DNA from: Flavobacteriales bacterium UBA5081
Lineage (GTDB): Bacteria; Bacteroidota; Bacteroidia; Flavobacteriales_E; Vicingaceae
Direction: 5' to 3'
Assembly (NCBI GenBank): GCA_002415785.1
Contig: DIAJ01000047.1
Location: 1 to 64,000 of the forward strand
Length of the DNA stretch: 64,000 nucleotides
Part shown: positions 27,209 through 35,125 of the stretch, in pieces
Layout: every line of letters starts with the position of its first letter
Numbering within the stretch: the stretch's first letter is position 1
Program-made: the position numbers and the translations under genes
The notes under the pieces: model-generated
Told to the model about the DNA's origin: nothing
The model's database searches: none
What the model saw: only the letters and a program-made list of their open reading frames with translations

Positions 27209-27674
27209 TTTATATTCTTTAGAAATGCAATATTACGTTTTTTCAATTGCTTAAAGCAAGCTTAAGCTGTTAGTAAAAGTGTATTCAATTTTATAGCTTG
27301 TAATTTCTCAAAATCTTCTTGCAAATAACTAACTTATTAAAAGAATATTGAATGTCCGTTTATTTACCTAAATTGATTACCGAACAATTAAACTACTTTG
27401 TTTATAGGATTCTGTCTTTACTTTTTTCCATTCCCGATATTCAATAAAGAATATAAATAACGAAAAACGAATTGCGTTTTTACGCTGATTAAACATTAAG
27501 GCATTAAGAAATTTAAGAGATACATTAAGTCTTAAAAACGAAAACTAAGCGTTTAATGAAAATGAATCTATATTCTTTACTCTCTTCTCTATTTTCCTTT
27601 TAAGCAAAAAAGTGATTTCAATTATTTAGTCCTCATTTGACATTTCAAATTTGACACTTGACATTCAGCCATGC
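27209..27674. other. 466-bp intergenic region, no gene seen
   Basis: Very AT-rich, with no convincing reading frame on either strand. A hairpin of AAAAACG (27463-27469) with CGTTTTT (27475-27481) could be a weak terminator for the cysQ operon arriving from the right on -. A short tandem-like TTGACATTT/TTGACACTTGACATT stretch lies at about 27637-27665, just after the cysQ stop. The gmd promoter should lie within about the first 100 bases, but I find no clear TAnnTTTG box. Confidence 0.5.
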
Positions 27675-28481
27675 TTATGCTGTCACCAAAAACCAGTCGT
27701 TTAATAAATTTTCTCGATTGTAAAGCATCGGACTTTTTGTTTTCCAATTGATTACCTTACCTCCCATAGCTTCCACGATTGCTTGCCCGGCGGCAGTATC
27801 CCATTCCATAGTGGGCGCAAAACGCGGATAAGCATCGGCTTTCCCTTCAGCTACCATGCAAAGTTTTAAGGAACTCCCAACGGAAATTATTTCCACCTCT
27901 CCTTTCTCTTTTTTCTTTTCGTTCATGAAATCTTCCGTCTCCGCCGACATGTGCGAGCGACTACCCACAATGGTATATTTACGATCAATCTTTTTCGGAA
28001 GCTGATTGCCAGTTGACATCAATTCACCAATGTTATGATTCACTTTTGTGCTATAAGCATCTACTTTATAGGCTCCTACACCATTCACTCCAATGTACAA
28101 TTCATCTTTTACAGGAACATAAATAACTCCCATTAGTGCTTTTTGCTGATGAATTAATGCAATGTTCACCGTAAACTCACCATTCCGTTTGATAAATTCC
28201 TTGGTTCCATCCAAAGGATCTACCATCCAGAAATACTCCCAATTTTTTCGCTCCTCGTAAGGAATATCTCTCCCCTCTTCACTCAAGACCGGATATTCCG
28301 TTTCATCTAGTTCTTTAACAATGGCTTGGTGTGCTTGCTTATCAGCCTCCGTCAGTGGCGACTTATCATCTTTATGCTCTATGGCAAAATCAGATTCGTA
28401 AACACTTAAAATGGCTTTTCCACCGCTTAGAGCAGCTTTGCAAATCAATTCAACTAAAGGTAATTTTTCGTTTTCTGTCAT
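27675..28481 (-). CDS. cysQ: 3'(2'),5'-bisphosphate nucleotidase CysQ
   Basis: 268 residues of the inositol monophosphatase superfamily. Metal-binding residues are visible: VLSEEG (Glu68/69), DPLDGT (Asp88, Asp91) and EWDTAAGQAI near the C-terminus. It hydrolyses PAP, the by-product of PAPS-dependent sulfation or reduction, to AMP. It lies 13 bases after the SLC13 transporter gene on -. With cysC, cysD and cysN further right it makes up the sulfate activation set. Confidence 0.9.
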   Translation of the reverse strand: MTENEKLPLVELICKAALSGGKAILSVYESDFAIEHKDDKSPLTEADKQAHQAIVKELDETEYPVLSEEGRDIPYEERKNWEYFWMVDPLDGTKEFIKRNGEFTVNIALIHQQKALMGVIYVPVKDELYIGVNGVGAYKVDAYSTKVNHNIGELMSTGNQLPKKIDRKYTIVGSRSHMSAETEDFMNEKKKEKGEVEIISVGSSLKLCMVAEGKADAYPRFAPTMEWDTAAGQAIVEAMGGKVINWKTKSPMLYNRENLLNDWFLVTA

Positions 28482-28494
28482 TTTTTAATTGCGC

Positions 28495-30264
28495 TTAATT
28501 CAAGTATATATAATTCAATATGAGTGCACTCACAATCATGTACAAAATAGTCAGCGGCATGCCCACTTTCATAAAATCTTTAAAGGAATAACCTCCCGGT
28601 CCGTAAACCATTAAGTTGGTCTGATAACCAATAGGCGTAATGAAGTTAGCTGCTGCTCCAAAGGAAACAATCAAGATAAAAGGAATCGGATTAAATCCTA
28701 AATCTGCCGCTAAAGCAATAGAAATAGGAAATAGAATTGCAACCGCCGCCTTATTGGTAATATAGGCCGCCAAAATATTTGTGACAATAAACATGATCAT
28801 CAAAAAGCCAATGCTTCCCACATAATTATTCAATAACATAAAAAGGTCGGCAATGTATAGTGAAGCCCCTGAGTTAATCATGGCTTTACCAAAGGCTAAT
28901 CCAAAAGCAATCAGCATGATTAATTCAAAGTCCATTCCTTTTCTAATTTCATTTAGAGGCACAATTTTCATAAAAATAGCCAGCATAAGCACCACCGACA
29001 GACCTATAATCAAAGGAATTGTAGTAGTGGCTGAAATAATAATGGAAGCCAATAAACTCAGGAAAACTAGACTGACTTTAGTGACGTTTATATCTTCGGG
29101 CTCTTCGATGTGGGTTAAAATGTAAAAGGCTTGATTGTTTTTGGTACGGCTCAAGAAGTCGCTTCCGCTGAAAACCAACAAAACGTCACCGGCTCGCAAT
29201 TCAATCTCACCAATTTTTCCACTCAGCTTTTCCCCATTTCGGTGAACCGCCACAATGGCTGCATCAAAGCGCGCACGAAAGTCAGTATCCATTACCTTTT
29301 TGCCAATTAAAGAGGAGTTAAAGGAAACCACAATTTCATTTATGCTCGACTTTTTATCAATCATTCTCTCCACCGTTTTGGGTAAAGTCAAGCCTAAATC
29401 ACTTTTACTAATTTCCTCTACAGCAGTAGTTTCTCCAGCAAAAATCAAGGTATCTTCTTCTTGTAAAATTTCATCCGGACTTACCGGTGTAATGCTGTGT
29501 TCATCGCGAATTAATTCTACTAAATAAAGTCCTTTCAAATTCCGTAGCCCTGCATTTTCAACTGTTTTTCCCAAAAGAGGAGAGTTGCTTTTGACCATTG
29601 TTTCAATAAAAAACTCTCGACTTTGTTTGTACAATTTTTCGGCATCCGTACTTTTTGAGGGCAATAATTTATTTCCAAACAGACTAAGGTAAAGAACTCC
29701 CAAAATCAACATGGGCAAGCCAACGGCGGTAAAGTCAAAAATCCCTAAAGGTTCAAAGCCGTTATCTACCGCCATACCGTTGACAATTAAGTTGGTACTG
29801 GTTCCAATTAAGGTAACACAGCCCCCCAAAATAGCCGCATAAGAAAGTGGAATAAGTAGCTTGGAGGCAGATACCTTCTTTTGGTTTGACCAACGATTCA
29901 CATAAGGCATCATCATGGCTACCAAAGGAGTATTGTTGAAAAAGGCAGAGAAAGACGCCACCAATAACATCATGGAAAAACGAAAACGAGAAAGGCTATT
30001 GCTTTTTCCAAAAAGCTTATTAAAAAGAACGTCAATAACAGAGGATTTTCGAAATATATCGCTGATAATCAATAATAATATAATCACTGCCAATTGTTCA
30101 TTTCCAAAGCCATGAAGCGCCTCTGAAGGAGTTAAAACTCCGCCAATTACCAAAAAAAGGATGGCAATAAAAAAAACCACCGTTGGTCTGAACCACTCCA
30201 AGTAAAGAGCAGAAAGCAGAAAAACAATGGAAATTAAAATCAGAATGACGGAGGGAGTTAGCAT
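28495..30264 (-). CDS. SLC13-family anion transporter with two TrkA-C domains (probable sulfate uptake)
   Basis: 589 residues. N-terminal helices of the SLC13/CitT fold with the NTPLVAMMMPYVNRWS and GGCVTLIGTSTNLIVNG motifs, a central soluble part with two RCK_C/TrkA-C domains (about 205-285 and 300-375), then the second helix bundle (GAAANFITPIGYQTNLMV near the C-terminus). Such permeases next to cysQ are usually sulfate importers, so sulfate is the inferred substrate. It is in an operon with cysQ, 13 bases apart. Confidence 0.85.
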   Translation of the reverse strand: MLTPSVILILISIVFLLSALYLEWFRPTVVFFIAILFLVIGGVLTPSEALHGFGNEQLAVIILLLIISDIFRKSSVIDVLFNKLFGKSNSLSRFRFSMMLLVASFSAFFNNTPLVAMMMPYVNRWSNQKKVSASKLLIPLSYAAILGGCVTLIGTSTNLIVNGMAVDNGFEPLGIFDFTAVGLPMLILGVLYLSLFGNKLLPSKSTDAEKLYKQSREFFIETMVKSNSPLLGKTVENAGLRNLKGLYLVELIRDEHSITPVSPDEILQEEDTLIFAGETTAVEEISKSDLGLTLPKTVERMIDKKSSINEIVVSFNSSLIGKKVMDTDFRARFDAAIVAVHRNGEKLSGKIGEIELRAGDVLLVFSGSDFLSRTKNNQAFYILTHIEEPEDINVTKVSLVFLSLLASIIISATTTIPLIIGLSVVLMLAIFMKIVPLNEIRKGMDFELIMLIAFGLAFGKAMINSGASLYIADLFMLLNNYVGSIGFLMIMFIVTNILAAYITNKAAVAILFPISIALAADLGFNPIPFILIVSFGAAANFITPIGYQTNLMVYGPGGYSFKDFMKVGMPLTILYMIVSALILNYIYLN

Positions 30265-30276
30265 AAAGCTTTAAAA

Positions 30277-31161
30277 TTAATAAGCCGGGGCAGAACCACC
30301 AATTTGCTCAATCGGATGCCAAGTGGTTTTCACTTCAGTAAATTCTTTAATTACAAATGGATTTTCAAAATTTTCGTTTTTTAGTTTATCCGGTGAATAG
30401 GCCCTAAAGCGTTTTAAGTTAGCAGCAGCTTGCAATTCTGCCTCTTTGATAATCTCATTATTTAAACCAATGTAAAGCAGTGCGTTTACATCCATGTGAG
30501 AAGCAAAATGGGTGTACAACTCTTCCACTTTTCCGGTTAAAATATTCACTACACCTCCGGGCAAGTCGGAATGATACAAAACCTCAGCAAAAGTGATGGC
30601 CGAAAGCGGTGCATTTTCATCTGCTAAAACCACCAAAGTGTTGCCTGAAGTAATTGTAGCCACAATACTTGCCAACAAAGCGTCAAAACCTCCTTCGTGG
30701 CAAATGGCAGCAACAACTCCTGTTGGCTCAACCATAGAAAAATTAAAATGACTGGAAGCTACGGGATTCACATTGCTAAACAGTTGTTGGTACTTGTCAG
30801 CCCAACCTGCAAAATAAATCAATCGATCGATGTGGCTTTCTACCTTTTCCACTGCTTTTTTAGCGGATAAATTTTCTTCTTTTTGAAGCAGAGCAGCAAA
30901 ATCATTTTTGCGACTTTCCAAATTTTCGGCAATGCGGTAAATAATTTGAGCAATGTTATAAGCCGAGCGTCCTGCCCAAGCCGACTGCGCTTTGCGTGCC
31001 GCTACAACGGCATTTCTAAAATCTTTTCGCGAAGACAAGCAAATGTTGCCCAATACTTCGCCTTTTTTGTTTTCCGGCTTGTAATATCTCCCCGACTCTG
31101 TGCGAGGAAAACTGCCGCCAATGTATAGTTTGTAGGTTTTCAAAACTTCAATTCTACTCAT
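30277..31161 (-). CDS. Half-length aldehyde dehydrogenase-like protein without catalytic residues
   Basis: About 294 residues using the ATG at 31161; a GTG two codons earlier is also possible. It aligns by pattern with the N-terminal NAD-binding half of aldehyde dehydrogenases (LYIGGSFPRTESGRYY, EPTGVVAAICHEG, LPGGVVNILTG) but stops before the ELGGK Glu and the catalytic Cys region and ends in a short unrelated tail (TTWHPIEQIGGSAPAY). It resembles the non-catalytic second domain of ALDH16-type enzymes. A full-length dehydrogenase and deoC lie at 40898-43276 on the same strand, so this is probably their separated partner. It lies 12 bases before the SLC13 gene. Confidence 0.75.
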   Translation of the reverse strand: MSRIEVLKTYKLYIGGSFPRTESGRYYKPENKKGEVLGNICLSSRKDFRNAVVAARKAQSAWAGRSAYNIAQIIYRIAENLESRKNDFAALLQKEENLSAKKAVEKVESHIDRLIYFAGWADKYQQLFSNVNPVASSHFNFSMVEPTGVVAAICHEGGFDALLASIVATITSGNTLVVLADENAPLSAITFAEVLYHSDLPGGVVNILTGKVEELYTHFASHMDVNALLYIGLNNEIIKEAELQAAANLKRFRAYSPDKLKNENFENPFVIKEFTEVKTTWHPIEQIGGSAPAY

Positions 31162-31461
31162 TTTCACTCATTGATTAGTCACAACTAACAAAAGTCTGTT
31201 TTTTATTTGAAAAATGAGCGAATTGGAGGAATTTACTATTCCTTAATTACTAGCTGAAAATTAAGGCTTCACCAAATTCAAGTTTTCAACTAAGCCAACA
31301 TCAAAAATATTGCTTCCAATTTTCCACTTTATAGAAATACTCATTTCTAAGTATTGACAGTTCAAAATATTATTTTCACCTTAGCTGTATCATTATGTTC
31401 TTTTTATTATTAAATCACTTAAACGTGATGATTCAAAAAGCAATTATTCAAACCAATCACA

Positions 31462-32526
31462 ATGGAAAACAAGAAAAAAGTAAGAATACTCACCCTCGAT
31501 GGTGGGGGCATTCGAGGAATCATTCCCGCTACGGTATTGCAATACGTAGAAGAATACCTCCAACAAAAAAAGCCGAATACAACACTAGCTGATCATTTCG
31601 ACTTTATTGCAGGCACAAGTACCGGTGGCATTTTATCCGCTATTTATCTTGCGCCTGATGATAAAGACCCTTCGAAAGCTAAATTTTCAGCCAATGAAGC
31701 CTTGGATTTTTACGTGAAAGAAGGAGCAAATATTTTTAACAAGGCCAAACTCAACAACTGGCAACGTTTATGGGGCCTGAGAAATGCAACCCAATTTAGT
31801 CCCAAAAACATCGAGCGCTTGCTTAAGGATAAGTTTGGTGACTTAGTGATGAGCAAATTGCGAAAACCTTGCCTCATTACCACCTACAACATGAACAGCA
31901 AATCTTCTTACTTTTTTACCAGTACAGAAGATGAAAGCAAAAGAGAGTTTTATGTGCGAGATGTCTTGCGCTCAACCTCAGCGGCTCCCACTTACTTTCC
32001 TCCGGCAAAAATTAAAAACATAGCGCCTGAAAGTAATAAAGAGCCCAAAAACGCCGAAATGATCAATTTAGACGGAGGCGTTTTTGCCAATAACCCAACC
32101 ATGTGTGCCTACGCAGAAGCTAGAAACACAGAATTTAAAGAACGGAATAACCTAAAACCCACGGCTAGTCACATGTATATTCTTTCTATCGGAACCGGTG
32201 GCGGTGGGTTTACCATTGAAAACAAAGAAAACAGCACTCACTGGAGCCTTTTGAAGTGGGCAAAAACAATCCCTGAAATCATGATGGATGGCAGCATTGA
32301 TACCGTTGCTTTCCAAATGAACGAGATCCATGCTACTTTACCCCCAAATGTGCCAGGTGATTATTTGAGGGTGGATACTCCTAAAGAAGACCGACAATAC
32401 TCATCAGATATGTCAAATGCCGATGAAGAAAATATAAAAATGCTCTTAAAAGCAGGAGAAAAAACTTTGGAGAAAGCAAAAATAGATGGACTCGATCAAT
32501 TTCTTGATGGCCTACTAGATAATTAA
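31462..32526 (+). CDS. Patatin-like phospholipase (CapV-like type)
   Basis: 354 residues. DGGGIRG oxyanion loop (residues 13-19), GTSTG nucleophile elbow (Ser53) and DGG with Asp204: all catalytic parts of a cytosolic patatin lipase are present, with the TSAAPTYFPP and NNPTMCAYAEA signatures. The same family includes CapV, the lipase effector of some CBASS systems, and many stand-alone lipases. It is first of three tightly spaced + genes (lipoprotein and a small helical protein follow), not part of the nucleotidyltransferase operon 2.6 kb away. Whether it answers a nucleotide signal cannot be read from sequence. Confidence 0.85.
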   Translation: MENKKKVRILTLDGGGIRGIIPATVLQYVEEYLQQKKPNTTLADHFDFIAGTSTGGILSAIYLAPDDKDPSKAKFSANEALDFYVKEGANIFNKAKLNNWQRLWGLRNATQFSPKNIERLLKDKFGDLVMSKLRKPCLITTYNMNSKSSYFFTSTEDESKREFYVRDVLRSTSAAPTYFPPAKIKNIAPESNKEPKNAEMINLDGGVFANNPTMCAYAEARNTEFKERNNLKPTASHMYILSIGTGGGGFTIENKENSTHWSLLKWAKTIPEIMMDGSIDTVAFQMNEIHATLPPNVPGDYLRVDTPKEDRQYSSDMSNADEENIKMLLKAGEKTLEKAKIDGLDQFLDGLLDN

Positions 32527-32538
32527 AATAAATAACAA

Positions 32539-33429
32539 ATGAAAAAACATTTAAAATATACCGTTTTAGCAATCTCAGCAATAATGCTCAGTGGTTGCAT
32601 GAATTTAAAAACTTTGAATAGCTATTCTGAAGCTTCTCAAACTGCATTAAAAAAGTATGATGAAATAGGATTTAGTTTTAAGAAAGTCTGCGAAAAAAAC
32701 TGTGAATTCAGAACCAATTCAGATGAAAAAGCTATAGCAAAAAGGTTTAGTGATAACTATCAACCAATTAAAATAGAATCTGAATGTGAATGTGAGAGTT
32801 ACCTAAAAGCCGATACTGCTTTTAATAAAATGTACTTTGCCACACTTCAATATTTAGAAGGACTCAATAAGCTAAGCAATGATGAAGTGCTAACTTTTAA
32901 GTATGATACACTAGCCAATGCTTTAAAGGAAACAGAGATATTAGATGTAAAAGGTGAAGAAATTGACGCATTCAATAAACTAGTGAATATTACAACGAAA
33001 TTTATTGTAGATATAAAACGAAGAAAAGATTTGCAAGAAATAATTGAATTTGCAAATCCAAGTTTCCAAGTACTAATAGAAAAACTTCAATTTGCTGTAA
33101 ACGGTCCGCTAAAACTAGCACTAGAAACTGAAATTGATTTGGAATACAATTACTATAAAGCCATAGTTCGCAATCAAGATGAACTTAGTTTAAAAGACAA
33201 GATTGAATTAGAAAATGAATTCGTTGATAGTAGGGATGAAGTTCTTGAAAAAATAGATTTACTAAACGAATACTCTAGAGCATTAGATGAAATAAAGAAA
33301 GGGCATCAATCAATTTATGATAACAGAGATATAATACACAAAAAGGAATTAGCCGGTCTAGTAGCGGGATACATTACTGAAATCAAAGAAATCAAAACAT
33401 CTTTTGATAATATTAAAACAGAAGAATAA
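32539..33429 (+). CDS. Helical lipoprotein of the patatin operon, unknown function
   Basis: 296 residues. The lipoprotein signal ends at Cys20 (IMLSGC). The mature part is almost all predicted helix, rich in E, K and L, with two Cys pairs (VCEKNCEF and ECECES) that could form disulfides in the periplasm. I do not recognise a family. It follows the patatin gene by 12 bases, and its stop overlaps the start of the next gene (TAATG), so the three genes form one unit. Being lipid-anchored outside the cytoplasm, it sits across the membrane from the lipase. Confidence 0.7.
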   Translation: MKKHLKYTVLAISAIMLSGCMNLKTLNSYSEASQTALKKYDEIGFSFKKVCEKNCEFRTNSDEKAIAKRFSDNYQPIKIESECECESYLKADTAFNKMYFATLQYLEGLNKLSNDEVLTFKYDTLANALKETEILDVKGEEIDAFNKLVNITTKFIVDIKRRKDLQEIIEFANPSFQVLIEKLQFAVNGPLKLALETEIDLEYNYYKAIVRNQDELSLKDKIELENEFVDSRDEVLEKIDLLNEYSRALDEIKKGHQSIYDNRDIIHKKELAGLVAGYITEIKEIKTSFDNIKTEE

Positions 33430-33821
33430 TGGAAACTCTAAATTCACAACAACTCATAGAAATAGCTAAGCAATTAAAAGTAATTGCAAGGTCAATTAAC
33501 GATTTTCAAATAGATAATTGGAACAATCTAACAACTGAGCAATTTAATCGCTTAAATAAGACTGAAAGAGACATTCTGCTTACAGTTCAAGACTTAATAG
33601 CTCGATCGGTTACTGTTTTGGCAGAAAATTCTGAAGATTTGATAAGTATGATTAAGGAAGCTACGGATAAGGTTGAAACATCTTTAAAACAGATTGAAAA
33701 CATAAATAAGGCTATAGAAATAGCTACTGCATCTGTTTTTATTGCTTCTGCAATTATTAGCCAAAATCCCTCTGCAATTTCTCTATCACTTCAAGGTTTA
33801 GCTGAAGCACTAGAAGAATAA
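33429..33821 (+). CDS. Small helical protein with hydrophobic C-terminal segment
   Basis: 130 residues, predicted to be a long helical hairpin or coiled coil (residues 5-90, heptad-like L/I spacing). A 25-residue hydrophobic stretch follows near the end (ATASVFIASAIISQNPSAIS), which could be a membrane helix. There is no signal peptide. The layout of amphipathic helices plus one hydrophobic hairpin recalls helical membrane-disrupting proteins, but no family is recognised and this is only a suggestion. It is translationally coupled to the lipoprotein gene before it. Confidence 0.65.
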   Translation: METLNSQQLIEIAKQLKVIARSINDFQIDNWNNLTTEQFNRLNKTERDILLTVQDLIARSVTVLAENSEDLISMIKEATDKVETSLKQIENINKAIEIATASVFIASAIISQNPSAISLSLQGLAEALEE

Positions 33822-33834
33822 ACTAACACCATTC

Positions 33835-33960
33835 ATGCAAAACAACTCAATAACAAACAAGAAAGGACACTATGCTTTATCTTACCACTCATACCGCAAA
33901 GCGCGTCTAGAGAATTTTGAATGGCAAGTTCATAGGGTTGTGAATTCAAAAACCCTTTAA
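33835..33960 (+). CDS. Possible 41-residue small protein
   Basis: ATG at 33835 opens a 41-codon frame ending in TAA at 33958-33960, 13 bases after the previous stop. It is basic and aromatic (HYALSYHSYRKARLENFEWQ), with codon use like its neighbours. It has no recognisable domain; it may be a small protein or the stump of a larger gene. The following 226 bases contain no gene. Confidence 0.3.
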   Translation: MQNNSITNKKGHYALSYHSYRKARLENFEWQVHRVVNSKTL

Positions 33961-33970
33961 AAACCCAAAC

Positions 33971-34032
33971 ACCCCTTTCGGAAAGAAAAACACCCAGTTC
34001 AGAAAGTATTTAGCCCCTTTCAGAAAAACAAG
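33971..34032. repeat. Three imperfect 20-21 bp direct repeats
   Basis: Units start at about 33971, 33992 and 34012, each of the form ACCC-TTTC-GAAAG/AGAAA. The 21- and 20-base spacing is close to two helical turns, so one protein could bind all three on one face. They lie 155 bases upstream of the membrane protein gene at 34187. No regulator is assigned. Confidence 0.35.
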
Positions 34033-34186
34033 TGTTTTTACCCTATTGATTGTTAAAAAATTGTGTTTACTTTGAGTTTTAGACATTATCACTATCAATC
34101 AATGGTTTAAAGACTAGATTAATAATAACGCTGTAAGAGATAGATTAGCAATTGTTGATAGACAGTTAAATTAAAACCAACATTGA

Positions 34187-34984
34187 ATGAACATTAAAAA
34201 AGAACCCAAATCAACATTATTCTTGATAATTATTATCATTATTTCGTTAATTATAATGTTCTACTTATCAATGGGAATGGAACAGTTGAATAATACGAAA
34301 AACCATAATTGGGTTTTTTATTTTTTAGGATATGTAGCATTATGGATTTTGTCTAATTACTTGCATAATAAGTTTCCGAATAAATTAATTAAATATATAA
34401 ATTACTGCATTTCTTTCCCGCTTTCATTTGTCCTATTACTATTTCAGTTCGCTGTACCGACAATGGGAATAATTATACACACAACTCTATTTATAGCACT
34501 TTCATTTTCAATACCACTTTTCTTAACCAGATTAAATGATTATTTCAATTACCTTAACCTAACTGACCAAACAACTATTTTTATAAACCTAACCTTTGCA
34601 ACTTGTTCCTCTGTTGCATTTTATAAACTGATTTTAGACATTGTCTACAGGTTTGGTCCTTTTAGAATTAAAAGCTCAGAAAAAATAAAAAAATTCAAAC
34701 TTGATGCTCTAACGGAGTATGTTTTAAACAAAGAGAATATCCGATTCATAATATATTCATCATTTTTCATTTACCTTTTAATGTTTTCTTTTCAATATTT
34801 ACAGAACTCAAGCATTTTTGAAATAGGAGAAAAAGATAGAGCAGTGTACCAATCATTTTTATGCTTTTTGGCATTTGACAGATTACTGCTTAATTCTAAA
34901 AGATTTATATTAATGCCATCTGAATTATTAAAAAAAATGCTTGTTTCGATAATCGGAGATGAAGAAGAAAAAAACTTTAGGTAA
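34187..34984 (+). CDS. Polytopic membrane protein, unknown function
   Basis: 265 residues with about six hydrophobic segments (about 10-28, 42-58, 72-90, 93-112, 128-150 and 188-208) and basic loops. A final helix region (LMPSELLKKMLVSIIG) and an acidic tail end it. I recognise no family. It is alone on +, converging on the CD-NTase operon and separated from it by a palindromic element. It could be a membrane effector of the neighbouring locus or an independent cassette gene; the sequence does not decide. Confidence 0.65.
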   Translation: MNIKKEPKSTLFLIIIIIISLIIMFYLSMGMEQLNNTKNHNWVFYFLGYVALWILSNYLHNKFPNKLIKYINYCISFPLSFVLLLFQFAVPTMGIIIHTTLFIALSFSIPLFLTRLNDYFNYLNLTDQTTIFINLTFATCSSVAFYKLILDIVYRFGPFRIKSSEKIKKFKLDALTEYVLNKENIRFIIYSSFFIYLLMFSFQYLQNSSIFEIGEKDRAVYQSFLCFLAFDRLLLNSKRFILMPSELLKKMLVSIIGDEEEKNFR

Positions 34985-35108
34985 CAACGTTTTCTACAGC
35001 TAATGACGGGTGAACGGTTGCCAGAAAGGTTTTCGCTACTTTGCCAGCTTAGCTTTCGGTGGACAGGAAAAGTGCTTCGAAATTGCCACAAGCCATATGC
35101 AAACCGTT
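34981..35108. repeat. Palindromic element between membrane protein gene and CD-NTase operon
   Basis: AACGGTTGCC (35013-35022) and GCAAACCGTT (35099-35108) form an imperfect inverted repeat of about 95 bases overall. It begins at the TAA of the membrane protein gene (TAACAACG) and ends about 18 bases before the stop of the converging nucleotidyltransferase gene. It resembles the attC-like palindromes at 7503-8878 in size and in having TAAC at one end and GTTAA at the other. However, the gene next to it is not bracketed by a private inverted repeat. It may act as a bidirectional terminator. Confidence 0.4.
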
Positions 35109-35125
35109 AATCTTTATGTCTGCCA

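Noticed and set aside
31462..32526. Naming the patatin gene capV and joining it to the CD-NTase operon as its effector
   Set aside because: It is on the other strand, 2.6 kb away and in a different operon; patatins of this type are also common as stand-alone enzymes.
33971..34032. CRISPR array
   Set aside because: Only three imperfect units without unique spacers; no cas genes.
34792..35091. 99-codon frame on - overlapping the membrane protein gene end
   Set aside because: Mostly antisense to the membrane protein gene and reads through the palindrome; no family match.
34981..35108. A fourth attC-like cassette boundary after the membrane protein gene
   Set aside because: The sequence upstream of 34187 has no complement of the TAACAACG end, so the private inverted repeat that marks a cassette is missing.
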